In this document: one piece after another, positions 26,333 through 35,262 of the stretch
Numbering within the stretch: position 1 is the stretch's first letter
Layout: every line of letters starts with the position of its first letter
Source: Pseudomonadota bacterium
GTDB lineage: Bacteria > Pseudomonadota > Alphaproteobacteria > Reyranellales > Reyranellaceae
Direction: 5' to 3'
Assembly (NCBI GenBank): GCA_018242505.1
Contig: JAFEBU010000029.1
Coordinates: 1-57,973 of the forward strand
Length of the DNA: 57,973 nt
Program-made: the position numbers and the translations under genes
The notes under the pieces: generated by a model
The model's database searches: none
What the model was told of the DNA's origin: nothing
What the model saw: only the letters and a program-made list of their open reading frames with translations

Positions 26333-27047
26333 GTGCGACCGAGAGGCCCCGGACCTTGTGCTTCTCGATCAGCCGCGCCACCAGACCCGACCGCTTGGCC
26401 TCCTCGACGAACTCGGCCAGGAACGTGGCGCCGGCAGTGTTGGCGCGCGCCGTGCCCACAGCCTGCTGTACGGCGCTGAACTTGCCGTCGAGGATCGTGG
26501 CGGTCGGCAGTTTCTCGATGTCCTTCAACAGCCCGGGCCGCAACCCCGCCAGCACGTCGAGCTTGTCGTCGACGAACTTGTTGAAAGCGGCATCCAGCCC
26601 GGCGACCGGGACAAGCGTGGCGTTCTTGATGTTGTTCTCGAGCCACAGCCCGTACGCGGACCGCGCCGAGACGGCGATGCGTACGCCCTTCTTGTCGACA
26701 TCGGCAATGGCTTTGATCGGCGAGCCCGCGGGAACCATGTAGGTCGCCTCGATTTCGCAGTAGGCCGCGGTGAAGGCGATCTTCGCCGCGCGCTGCGGCT
26801 CGGCGCCGATATTGCCGATGTCCCACACATTGTTGCCTGCCTGGTCGGCAAGCTCGCCGGGAGACTTGAACGACACATACTTTACCGGAACGCCCAGGCG
26901 ATCGGCGATCGCGCGCGCCATGTCGGGCGACACGCCTTCGGGGTCGCCGTTGGCGGCACGGCCCGTCACAAGCAGGAAGTTCGAGAGATTGATGCCGGCG
27001 CGCAGAACGCCAGTCGGGGCCAGTTCGGCTTTCGCTTTGTCGCTCAT
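26322..27047 (-). CDS. Orphan substrate-binding protein, amino-acid type (family 3), no signal peptide
   Basis: A 241-residue protein with the family-3 periplasmic receptor fold: GVLRAGINLSNFLLVTGRAANGDPEGVSPDMARAIADRLGVPVKYVSF at the N-terminus, then DIGNIGAEPQRAAKIAFTAAYCEIEATYMVPAGSPIK, and a C-terminal lobe. It begins MSDKAKAELAPTGVLR with no hydrophobic leader, and no better start exists before the divergent esterase promoter. It may therefore be cytoplasmic, or act as a soluble ligand sensor or enzyme-like relative. No permease or ATPase adjoins it. The divergent carboxylesterase starts 41 nt away, so a shared regulatory region is likely. Confidence 0.85.
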   Translation of the reverse strand: MSDKAKAELAPTGVLRAGINLSNFLLVTGRAANGDPEGVSPDMARAIADRLGVPVKYVSFKSPGELADQAGNNVWDIGNIGAEPQRAAKIAFTAAYCEIEATYMVPAGSPIKAIADVDKKGVRIAVSARSAYGLWLENNIKNATLVPVAGLDAAFNKFVDDKLDVLAGLRPGLLKDIEKLPTATILDGKFSAVQQAVGTARANTAGATFLAEFVEEAKRSGLVARLIEKHKVRGLSVAPPA

Positions 27048-27088
27048 CGTTGGAGCTTATACTGAACCGGCCAAAGGGAGAAATGCGC

Positions 27089-28624
27089 ATGACGGACGGC
27101 TGTATCGTCGAAACTGCGAGTGGCCGCGTGCGCGGCACCGTCGAGCGCGATGTGCGCGTCTTCAAGGGCATTCCTTACGCCGCGCCGCCGCTGGGACCGT
27201 TGCGCTGGAAGCCGCCGCAGAAGGCGGCACCGTGGAGCGGCGTCCGCGAGGCCGCATCGTACGGCAGCATGTCGATCCAGGCCGAGAACGTGTTCGACCT
27301 GCCGGCCGATCTGCTCAGGCTTTTCACCCTCGGCGGCCGGCAGAAGATCAGCGAGGACTGCCTCTATCTCAATGTCTGGACGTCGGGCCTCGAAGGCCGG
27401 AAGCGGCCGGTCCTGTTCTGGTGCCATGGCGGTGCGTTCATCACCGGCTCGGGATCGTCGCCCTGGACCGATGGCGCCAACCTCTGCCGTCTCGACGATG
27501 TCGTGGTGGTGTCGATCAACCATCGCCTGGGTGCGCTGGGCTACCTGCACCTGGACGATATCGCCGGCGAGGCGTTCGCCGGCGCCGGCACGGCGGGCAT
27601 GCGGGACATCGTCGCCGCGCTTGAATGGGTGCGGGACAATATCGCCGCTTTCGGCGGTGATGCCGGGAACGTCACGATCTTCGGCGAGTCCGGCGGCGGC
27701 GCGAAAGTGTGCGTGCTGATGGCGCTTCCCGCGGCCAAGGGCCTGTTCCACAAGGCCGTGATCCAGAGCGGGCCGGCGGTGCAGATGGCCGACCGTGAGG
27801 ACGGCACCAAGACGGTGCACCAGCTGTTGGGCGAGCTTGGCCTTGATGCCGCCTCGGCCGGCAAGCTGCGAGAGCTGCCGGCGCTCACGATCCTGAAGGC
27901 CCAGAACGCGGTGCAAGCCACGGTGAGCCGAGCCTCCTTCAGCAACCGCCGGCGGCTCGGCTTCAATCCGGTGATCGACGGCACATTTTTTCCCGGCGGC
28001 CCCTTCGCACCGACGGCACCCTCGGTATCTGCGCATGTTCCGCTGATGATCGGCACCAACAAGGACGAGATGGCGCTGTTCCTCGGCCATCTGGACTGGG
28101 TCAAGGAGGCGGCGTTCGACACCCTTGTCGAGGCGATGACGACCTATGTCGGGGCACGGGCGTCCGACGTGATCGCAACCTACCGCAAGGCGCAACCCGG
28201 GGCGACCGCTGGCGAGATCGGCCTTGCCATCGTCGGGGATCTCGGCGTGCGCAGCCTTTCGCTCACCATCGCCGAACGCAAGCTCGCCCAGCGGGCGGCC
28301 GATGTGTTCGTCTACCTCTTCGCCTGGGAGACTCCGGTTTTGGGCGGAAGGCTGCGCTCCTGTCACACGCTCGAAATTCCGTTCGTGTTCAATAATCTCG
28401 CCGAGGCGGCGCTGACCGGCGACGATCCGGCGCGGCTGGCGCTGGGCGAGCGCATGGCGCAGGCGTGGATCGCCTTCGCGAGGACCGGTCGGCCGGGGCA
28501 TGCGGGCTTGCCCGATTGGCCCGTCTATTCGACAGCCGCACGGCCGACCATGATCTTCGACACCGAGTGCCGCGTGGAGAACGATCCCTACGGCACGGAA
28601 CGACGGGTTTGGGAGGGCGCATGA
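27089..28624 (+). CDS. Type-B carboxylesterase/lipase family protein
   Basis: A 511-residue alpha/beta hydrolase of the cholinesterase-like type-B family, which splits carboxylic esters. The N-terminal GRVRGTVERDVRVFKGIPYAAPPLGPLRWKPP and EDCLYLNVWT (about 89-98) are family signatures. HGGAF (113-117) forms the oxyanion hole, Ser201 lies in GESGGG (the usual motif is GESAGG), and a His in SCHTLEIPFVFNN completes the triad. No signal peptide, so cytoplasmic. Of two in-frame ATGs, 27089 is the better spaced from AAAGGGAG. The enolase-superfamily gene overlaps its stop, suggesting a pathway in which ester hydrolysis precedes an acid-sugar-type conversion. Confidence 0.93.
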   Translation: MTDGCIVETASGRVRGTVERDVRVFKGIPYAAPPLGPLRWKPPQKAAPWSGVREAASYGSMSIQAENVFDLPADLLRLFTLGGRQKISEDCLYLNVWTSGLEGRKRPVLFWCHGGAFITGSGSSPWTDGANLCRLDDVVVVSINHRLGALGYLHLDDIAGEAFAGAGTAGMRDIVAALEWVRDNIAAFGGDAGNVTIFGESGGGAKVCVLMALPAAKGLFHKAVIQSGPAVQMADREDGTKTVHQLLGELGLDAASAGKLRELPALTILKAQNAVQATVSRASFSNRRRLGFNPVIDGTFFPGGPFAPTAPSVSAHVPLMIGTNKDEMALFLGHLDWVKEAAFDTLVEAMTTYVGARASDVIATYRKAQPGATAGEIGLAIVGDLGVRSLSLTIAERKLAQRAADVFVYLFAWETPVLGGRLRSCHTLEIPFVFNNLAEAALTGDDPARLALGERMAQAWIAFARTGRPGHAGLPDWPVYSTAARPTMIFDTECRVENDPYGTERRVWEGA

Positions 28625-29724
28625 AGATCACCGATGTCTCGCTCACGCTTTTTTCGTGGGACGATATTCCCGCCACGCAATACGGCCAGATCGCTCGCTT
28701 CGCCGGGTCGAGTGCGCTCGGCTTGCTGGTCCTCAGGACCGATGACGGTGTCGAAGGCCATGCCTTCCTGGGCTCGGCCTCGAACTCCGCGACCAGTGAC
28801 GCGCAGGGCCTGATCACCCATCTGAAGCCGATCCTGATGGGCAAGGATCCGATCATGCGCGAGGCGATCGTCGCCGAACTCTGGCGTCGGCAGAGGAGCG
28901 CCGGTGTACGCTGCATCGGCGCCGTTGACGTGGCCTTGTGGGACCTGGTCGGCAAGGCGATAGGCCAGCCGATCCATCGCCTGCTGGGCACGTTCCGCGA
29001 ATCGGTGCCGGCCTATGCGAGCTCTGCCGTGCTCGCATCGCCCGAAGCCTATGCCGAGGAGGCGCTGAAGCACAAGCAGGAGGGATGGACTGCCTACAAG
29101 ATCCATCCGCCGACGCAATGGCAGACCGACATCAAAGTGTGCGAGGCGGTGCGTCGCGCAGTCGGCGACTATACCGTCATGCTCGATTCGACCTGGGCCT
29201 ACGACTATCCGGCGGCGCTCCGCGTCGGCCGCGCCGCCGAGGAGCTCGGCTTCTACTGGTACGAGGATCCGCTGCACGACCAGGACATCTACAACTACGT
29301 GAAGCTGAAGCGGCAGCTCGCGATCCCGATCCTCGCCACCGAGTATCCGATCAGCGGCCTGGAATCCTACCAGCCCTGGATCATGCAGCAGGCAACCGAT
29401 TTCCTGCGCGGCGATGTCGCCGTGAAAGGCGGCATCACGACATTGGTGAAGACCGCGCACCTCGCCGAGGCGTTCCGCATGAGCTTCGAGGTCCACCACG
29501 GCGGCAATTCGCTCAATAACCTCGCCAACCTCCATGTGATCGCCGCGATCCGCAACACCACCTTCTTCGAGGTGCTGCTGCCCGATGCGGCGCAGAAGTA
29601 CGGGCTGCAGAAGGACATCGTCGTCGACCGTGACGGCATGGTGCATGTGCCGCACGGGCCGGGGCTCGGCGCGGTCATCGACTTCGACCTGATCGAGCGC
29701 AAGAAGATCGCCGTCCTGTCGTGA
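28621..29724 (+). CDS. Mandelate racemase/muconate lactonizing enzyme family protein (first)
   Basis: A 367-residue enolase-superfamily enzyme. The N-terminal capping domain is followed by a barrel with GAVDVALWDLVGKAIGQPIHRLLG, a Lys-x-His at the end of strand 2 (AYKIHPP), metal ligands in MLDSTWAYDY, FYWYEDPL and LATEYPISG, and a His in VHHGGNSLNN. The Lys-x-His and His arrangement points to abstraction of an alpha-proton from a carboxylate, either as a racemase or an acid-sugar dehydratase. ATG at 28621 overlaps the esterase stop as ATGA, so the two are co-translated. Exact substrate unknown. Confidence 0.92.
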   Translation: MKITDVSLTLFSWDDIPATQYGQIARFAGSSALGLLVLRTDDGVEGHAFLGSASNSATSDAQGLITHLKPILMGKDPIMREAIVAELWRRQRSAGVRCIGAVDVALWDLVGKAIGQPIHRLLGTFRESVPAYASSAVLASPEAYAEEALKHKQEGWTAYKIHPPTQWQTDIKVCEAVRRAVGDYTVMLDSTWAYDYPAALRVGRAAEELGFYWYEDPLHDQDIYNYVKLKRQLAIPILATEYPISGLESYQPWIMQQATDFLRGDVAVKGGITTLVKTAHLAEAFRMSFEVHHGGNSLNNLANLHVIAAIRNTTFFEVLLPDAAQKYGLQKDIVVDRDGMVHVPHGPGLGAVIDFDLIERKKIAVLS

Positions 29725-29729
29725 CGATT

Positions 29730-30309
29730 GATGTTACCCGCGTGCTGCCCAACCGGCGCGGCATCGGCTTCATGTTCTAGGACTGCGCGCTGTTCCCCAT
29801 CCGTGTTCGACAACATGGCCGGGCGCTGCGCGTCGAGCGGCGCGAGGAAAAAGCATCAGGATCCTGGTGAAGGAGATGCTGGCGGCGGTCGGTCTCGCAA
29901 GCTACGGCCGCCAGCATCCGAACCAACCCTCCGGCGGCGAGCAACAGCGACTGGCGCCGGCCAGCGCGGTGATGCAGCTCAAGGTGTTGTTGTTCGACGC
30001 GCCGCCCCGCAATCTCGACGCCAAGTTGCGACTGGAAATGCGCGAGCAGATCCGGTCGCTGCAGAAACGGGTGGGCATCGCCGCGGTCTATGTGACGCAC
30101 GGCCAGGAGGAGGCGATGGCGATCTCCGACGCATCGCCGTCATGGAGCGGGGCGAACCTCATGCGGTTGCGGCGGTCGGCGGACGTCTGACGCAGCTCGG
30201 CATCGAGAAGGTCGATGATTCGACGCCGGAGAGCACCGCGACCTTCATCAAGGCCGAGATCTGGAAGTGGCGGGCCCTGGTCGAGCTCGCCGGGGCAAAG
30301 ATCGATTGA
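29730..30309 (+). pseudogene. Chimeric remnant: ABC ATPase fused to the tail of a Bug-type tripartite-tricarboxylate receptor
   Basis: Translations in three frames give consecutive pieces of a PotA/FbpC-type ATPase. They read VLPNRRGIGFMF-stop-DCALFP (the TAG replaces the Q-loop Gln), SVFDNMA, then QPSGGEQQRLAPASAVMQLKVLLFDAPPRNLDAKLR through VYVTHGQEEAMAISD, then IAVMERGE after another frameshift. The signature and Walker B are degenerate (SGGEQQ, LLFDAPP) and Walker A is missing. From about 30170 the sequence becomes RLTQLGIEKVDDSTPESTATFIKAEIWKWRALVELAGAKID, which is the C-terminus of a Bug/TctC-type periplasmic receptor. A deletion must have joined two genes. Non-functional; it marks loss of two transporters here. 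Confidence 0.82.
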
Positions 30310-30319
30310 AGCGGGCCCG

Positions 30320-31909
30320 TCAGCGGTCCAGCCAGACATCCTCGAAGCGGAAGCCGTTGTAGACGCTGTTCACTTGCTGGACATAGCCTTTCACGTAGGA
30401 CCTGCTGCAGGTGGCGGCGCGGTTCCACATGATCATGGGCCGCGCATTGTCCTCGAGAAGCCGGCGGTCGATCTTCCAGACGAGCTTGCGGCGCTTCTCC
30501 TTGTCCATCTCGGCGGATTGCTGCTCGATCATCTTCTCGATCTCGGGATTGCAGTAGCCGGTGTAGTTGCGCTTCGACTTGCAGGAGAAGTTCTCGAAAA
30601 AGTTCTGGTCGGGATCGTCGACGCCGTTGCCGGTGGTGTTGAGCCCGATCGAATAGGCCTTGCGCTCGACCTTGGAATACCATTGCGACGTCTCGACGAT
30701 GTCGACCTCGGCGTCGATCCAGATCTCCTTGAGCTGCCCGACGAGAATCACGGCCGGGTCCTTGTAGAGGGAAATGCCGCGGGTCGAGACCTTGAGCGTG
30801 AGGTGCTTGTCAGGTCCGTAGCCCGCTTTCTTCATGAGCTCGCGCGCCTCGCTGCGGTTCTTCTCGACATCCGGTCCGTAACCGGGAATCGAAGCAACCA
30901 TTTCCGGCGGCAGCCCCCATATGCCGTCAGTTGGCGGCTGCATGACGCCACCGATCTGCGCCTGACCGTGGTTGAGGATGTCCACGAACGCCTTGCGGTC
31001 CATGGCGAGCGATAGCGCCCTGCGAAGGTCAGGATTGTCGAAGGGCGGCGCATCGCGATTCACGATGAGGTTGGTGCTGTTGTTCATCGAGGTGATCTGG
31101 CAGGCCGCGTCCGGCGCCTGGCTCTTTATGTCTCCCAGCAGCGGCATGGTGACTTCCCAGGGGAAGGTCATGTCGAAGCGGCCCGATACGAAGCCGAGGA
31201 TCGCGGTTGCCCGGTTGGGTACGATGCTGAACTCGATGCCGTCGAGATATGGGTGCCCCTTCTTCCAGTAATCGGGGTTGCGGGCGAGCTTGATGCCCTC
31301 GTTCTGCCGGAACTCGACGAACTTGAACGGTCCCGTGCCGATCGGCTTCGTCCGCATCTGCGCCGGGGGGATGTGGCACGGATAGATCGGCGAATAGCCC
31401 GACGCGAGCAGGGAGGGCAGTGACGGCTGCGGATGGTGCAGATGGATTGTCGCCGTGTAGTCGTCGTCGGCTGTCACGGACTCGATATTGCCGTACCACG
31501 ACTGGCGGGGGTTGCGGCGCAGCTTGTCCTTGCCCTTGCCGGCGAGCAGGTCGAAGGTGCAGACGACGTCCTTTGCCGTGAATGGCCGGCCGTCGTGCCA
31601 TTTCACGCCATCGTGCAACTTGAACGTCAGGGCCTTGCCGTCGGCACTCCAGCTCCAGGAGGTCGCGAGATCCGGCACGATATCGTCCGGGCTGTTCTGC
31701 GGCTTCGATTGATCGTAAAGCACCAGGTTATTGAAGACGGACATGAAGGGAATGACGGTCGAATTGGTCGCCTCCTCGAGGATCGAGGCGCTGGGCGGGT
31801 TGTCACGATGATATATCTTGAGGATGCCTCCCGATTTTTGCGCCAGAGCCGGCGCCATGGTGCAGGCGAAGGCGGCCATGAAGCTGGCCGCGAGAATGAG
31901 AGGCCGCAT
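30320..31909 (-). CDS. Orphan ABC substrate-binding protein, family 5
   Basis: A 529-residue periplasmic receptor starting at the ATG 31909, which has GGAAGGA about 9 nt upstream. It has a Sec signal (LILAASFMAAFACTMAPALAQ, cleavage after ALA near residue 20). Family-5 sequence follows: WSWSADGKALTFKLHDGVKWHDGRPFTAKDVVCTFDLL, GTGPFKFVEFRQNEGIKLARNPDYWKKGHPYLDGIEF, and LRRALSLAMDRKAFVDILNHGQ. It shares the fold with the binding protein at 6926-8518 but is not a close copy. No permease or ATPase follows; the degraded ABC remnant next to it belongs to another family. It may serve a remote transporter. Confidence 0.92.
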   Translation of the reverse strand: MRPLILAASFMAAFACTMAPALAQKSGGILKIYHRDNPPSASILEEATNSTVIPFMSVFNNLVLYDQSKPQNSPDDIVPDLATSWSWSADGKALTFKLHDGVKWHDGRPFTAKDVVCTFDLLAGKGKDKLRRNPRQSWYGNIESVTADDDYTATIHLHHPQPSLPSLLASGYSPIYPCHIPPAQMRTKPIGTGPFKFVEFRQNEGIKLARNPDYWKKGHPYLDGIEFSIVPNRATAILGFVSGRFDMTFPWEVTMPLLGDIKSQAPDAACQITSMNNSTNLIVNRDAPPFDNPDLRRALSLAMDRKAFVDILNHGQAQIGGVMQPPTDGIWGLPPEMVASIPGYGPDVEKNRSEARELMKKAGYGPDKHLTLKVSTRGISLYKDPAVILVGQLKEIWIDAEVDIVETSQWYSKVERKAYSIGLNTTGNGVDDPDQNFFENFSCKSKRNYTGYCNPEIEKMIEQQSAEMDKEKRRKLVWKIDRRLLEDNARPMIMWNRAATCSRSYVKGYVQQVNSVYNGFRFEDVWLDR

Positions 31910-32050
31910 TTGATTCGTTTCCTTCCATCGTCGCGCCGCTTGTCGAGGCGCGGCTGTCGAGGTGAAAGCTAACATGAGTTACATTTCTCGATGTGCCGGA
32001 ATCGCCGACGCCAAACGTTCGGCGAAACTCCGCGGCGTCGCCGACGGACG

Positions 32051-35000
32051 ATGACAATGCGCTTGCGTTGGAAGATCGGGTTGATCGTCGCCGCCATCCT
32101 GGCGTCGATTGCCGGGGCCTTCGCGCTCCTGCCGTACCTGATCGATGTCGAAGCCTACAAGCCCGGTCTGATCGAGGCTGTGCGCGATGCCACTGGACGC
32201 GAGCTCGTGATCGATGGGCCGATGCGACTCTCGGTTTTCCCGGTGCCCGGCATCGGTGCGGGCCGGGTCCATTTTTCCAACGCTGTCGGCGCCGAGGGCG
32301 CGCAGATGGTGGATGTGCGATGGGTTGCCGTTACCCCCTCCTGGAGCGCGTTGCTGCAGGGGAGGATCGAAGTCGGCACGCTGACCCTCTATCGCCCGAC
32401 GATCGTGCTCGAAACCGACGCCAACGGCACGCCCAACTGGCAATTCGATCCTGGCGGCGGCGCGAAGCAGCAAGCCGGCGCGCCGAGCAGCGGTCTACAC
32501 TTGGCGATCGGCCGGCTTTCGCTCGTGCGCGGTGAGGTGACCTACCACAATCCGCACGACGGATCGACGCTCACTGCCAAGGATGTCAATGGAAGCGCGA
32601 CGGTACGTTCCTTCGATGGCCCGTTCGAGATCAATGGCAGCGCAACCGTGAACGGCATCCCGCTCAAGCTCGATGTCAACGTCGACGCTGCCGGCGCCAA
32701 CGGGCATCGCACCAGCCTGTCGCTCGAAGTTTCCAGCGGAAAACTTGATTTCGACGGCATGTTGAGCGCCGTCGCGCCCGACGCGACCGCGACGGGCCAT
32801 CTCTCGGTGGAGACGGGTCTCCTGAGCGACTTCGTCAATGCGATCTGGAGCGCCTTGGGCGGGGCCAAGCCCGAATTCGATACTTCGGGGGCGGGCCGCT
32901 TCTCCTTTGTCGGCGACATCGTGGTGTCGCCGCAAATGGCGGCCGCCAAGGATTTCGAGATCCGCGCCGGCAAGGACGAAGCCAGAGGGGCTCTGTCCGT
33001 CATGTTCAAGCCGAGCCCAGCGCTCGCCGGCAAGGTGTCGTTGTCGTATCTCGACCTCGACAAATGGCTCACGATCCTGTCGCGACCGATCGACTTCGCG
33101 CCGGCCACCGTCAAGGCGGCGATAGGGGCAAAGATAAAGGACCAGGGGCCTTCGCCTTGGTCTGCCCTCGATGCCGATCTCGCCGTCGATGTCGGTGAAG
33201 CGCACTATCAAAACGGCATTGTCCGCAATCTCTCCGTGATGCTCGACGTCAAGAAGGGTGTCGTCGCCGTACCGCATCTGTCGGCGCTCCTGCCGGGTGA
33301 GATGAAGGTGGACGCCGATGCGGCGACCGGGCGTTTCAGCGTCGTCGGCGCCAATCTGCGCCAGACATTGGCGTGGCTGGATATCGACACGTCGGGCGTG
33401 CCGGCGGGACGGTTGCAGAGGGTGAAGGCCGACGGCAAGCTTGCCGCGCCACGGGGCAGTCTGCAGGTGAGCGACGGCCATTTCGTGCTCGACGGCGCGA
33501 CGGGAACGGCGGGCGGCACGGTCTTCCTCAAATTGCCGTTCTCGGCGGCGCTCCATGCCGAGACCGATCGATTCGATCTTGACGCCTATCAGCCGAAGGC
33601 GCCGCCGCCTGATTCCGCGACGATGGCACCGGAACCGGCCAAAGGAGCATCGAAGCCGCCGCCGCCCGATACGCCCAAGATCGGGTTGAAGCTGAAGGTC
33701 GCCAATCTCGGCTTTCGCGGCGAGGTCCTGAAGGGCGTCGACAGCGACATGATCGTGCAGGGCGGTCGGCTGCAACTCGCCAGTGCGAGGATTGGCGACG
33801 TCGCCGGCGCGCGGATCGATCTCAAGGGGACGGTGAGCGATTTCGGCACCGCACCGCGCTTTGATCTCGCTTTCGCCGTCTCGGCGCCGGATGCCGATCG
33901 GCTGCTCGACTTTGCCGGCCTGCCGCATTTCCTGAACGGCAAGATCGGGCAGGCCACCGCAAGCGGTGCCGTCGCCGGAACCTTCGCGTCGGTCGCCTTG
34001 CGTGACGTGGCAATGAATTTTCTGAACACCGAGAGCCGGGTCTCAGGCAGGCTGACGTTTGGCGACGACATTGCTTACGACTTCCCGAGTTTCTTTCTCC
34101 ATACGCGGGATGCGAGCGCCCTGGTCTCGGCCGCGAGCGGCCAGGCGATGTCGAGCGTGGGGTATATCCGCGCCACCGGAAGCCTCAAGGGAACATCGCA
34201 GCGGGCGACGTTCAATGGCGAGATTCGCGCGCGCGGCAGCCGGATGAACGGCCAGATCGACACCACGCTCGACCGCCATCCGCGTCTCGTCGCCACATTC
34301 GAGGTGCCGGGCGTGCTGAAGGTCGACCGTTGGCTGGGCATCGATCCCAAGTCGGTTGCACGCATCGCTCCGGTCGAAGGGGCGTCCGATCCGACACCCA
34401 GCCCCACGACGTCACAGCCGATCGATCTGGCAGCGTTCCGCGCCTTCGACGCCAGGCTCTCCCTGCATGCGGAGAAAATGACACTGGCCACGCTCACGGT
34501 CGAGCACGCCGAAGTCGAAGCCGCGCTCGCCAAGGGCATAATCAAGGTGTCGAAGATTGCGGGAGCATTCTATGGCGGCGATGCCGCGCTCGCCGGTACC
34601 ATCGATGCATCCGGGTCGACGCTCGCCATCGATCTCGCGGGCGATGTACGCGGCATCGCCCTGGATCGGCTGTTGCAGGGCACATTTGGCCGCAACACGT
34701 TGAGTTCTTCCGGCTTTTCGATCGCGATCGGGGGCAAGGTCGATGTGACGGGACTGCGCATCAGCGGCGCCGGGACCTCATCGCAGGAGATCCGCAACGT
34801 TCTGTCAGGCAAGGGCATGGTGAGTGGATATCTTCATCCGATCGTGATCGACGGATCGCCGGCTTTCGCACGCTTCGCTGCGAGCGTGGGCGGCATCTTC
34901 AGCGACAGTCTGGCGTTCGATGCGGAAGTACTGAAGAGCTTCATCGACCGGCAGAATCCCCTCTCCGGTCAAATCAGCCTGGGGGCCGGTGGTCTCGAGA

Positions 35001-35182
35001 TGGAGAACCAGACGATCCACGGCGCGAGCGCCGTCGCCAATATCAACGGCCGGGTGAGTTTCGCGCAGGATACGATCGATTCGACCGTCACGCTCCAGAG
35101 CGGCGCAGATCGCTACGTCACGACCGTCAAGGGGCCGCTCGCCTCTCCTGATCTCAACACCACACGAAATCAGGCGCAATGA
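32051..35182 (+). CDS. AsmA family protein
   Basis: A 1043-residue inner-membrane-anchored protein. Residues about 7-28 (WKIGLIVAAILASIAGAFALLPYLI) are an N-terminal anchor. The next 45 residues (YKPGLIEAVRDATGRELVIDGPMRLSVFPVPGIGAGRVHFSNA) are the conserved AsmA opening. The rest is a long periplasmic beta-rich domain, interrupted near residues 520-545 by a Pro-rich linker (PPPDSATMAPEPAKGASKPPPP). The C-terminal domain (LLQGTFGRNTLSSSGFSIAIGGKVDVTG) is the AsmA_2-type region. The family is believed to bridge the inner and outer membrane for phospholipid transport, working redundantly with TamB/YhdP. It is monocistronic, divergent from the binding protein. Confidence 0.93.
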   Translation: MTMRLRWKIGLIVAAILASIAGAFALLPYLIDVEAYKPGLIEAVRDATGRELVIDGPMRLSVFPVPGIGAGRVHFSNAVGAEGAQMVDVRWVAVTPSWSALLQGRIEVGTLTLYRPTIVLETDANGTPNWQFDPGGGAKQQAGAPSSGLHLAIGRLSLVRGEVTYHNPHDGSTLTAKDVNGSATVRSFDGPFEINGSATVNGIPLKLDVNVDAAGANGHRTSLSLEVSSGKLDFDGMLSAVAPDATATGHLSVETGLLSDFVNAIWSALGGAKPEFDTSGAGRFSFVGDIVVSPQMAAAKDFEIRAGKDEARGALSVMFKPSPALAGKVSLSYLDLDKWLTILSRPIDFAPATVKAAIGAKIKDQGPSPWSALDADLAVDVGEAHYQNGIVRNLSVMLDVKKGVVAVPHLSALLPGEMKVDADAATGRFSVVGANLRQTLAWLDIDTSGVPAGRLQRVKADGKLAAPRGSLQVSDGHFVLDGATGTAGGTVFLKLPFSAALHAETDRFDLDAYQPKAPPPDSATMAPEPAKGASKPPPPDTPKIGLKLKVANLGFRGEVLKGVDSDMIVQGGRLQLASARIGDVAGARIDLKGTVSDFGTAPRFDLAFAVSAPDADRLLDFAGLPHFLNGKIGQATASGAVAGTFASVALRDVAMNFLNTESRVSGRLTFGDDIAYDFPSFFLHTRDASALVSAASGQAMSSVGYIRATGSLKGTSQRATFNGEIRARGSRMNGQIDTTLDRHPRLVATFEVPGVLKVDRWLGIDPKSVARIAPVEGASDPTPSPTTSQPIDLAAFRAFDARLSLHAEKMTLATLTVEHAEVEAALAKGIIKVSKIAGAFYGGDAALAGTIDASGSTLAIDLAGDVRGIALDRLLQGTFGRNTLSSSGFSIAIGGKVDVTGLRISGAGTSSQEIRNVLSGKGMVSGYLHPIVIDGSPAFARFAASVGGIFSDSLAFDAEVLKSFIDRQNPLSGQISLGAGGLEMENQTIHGASAVANINGRVSFAQDTIDSTVTLQSGADRYVTTVKGPLASPDLNTTRNQAQ

Positions 35183-35262
35183 GCCAAGTCCGTTCGTCTG
35201 GCGACTTTGCGATAGAGGTGTTGTAGGCTCGCATTCTGCGCCGGAAGCGAGGGAGAGGGGCG

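Noticed and set aside
27044..28501. A 485-codon frame on the minus strand
   Set aside because: Antisense to the type-B carboxylesterase, which has intact catalytic motifs and a good start.
30790..31972. Plus-strand frames opposite the second family-5 binding protein
   Set aside because: No recognisable domain; the minus-strand gene has a signal peptide and family signatures.
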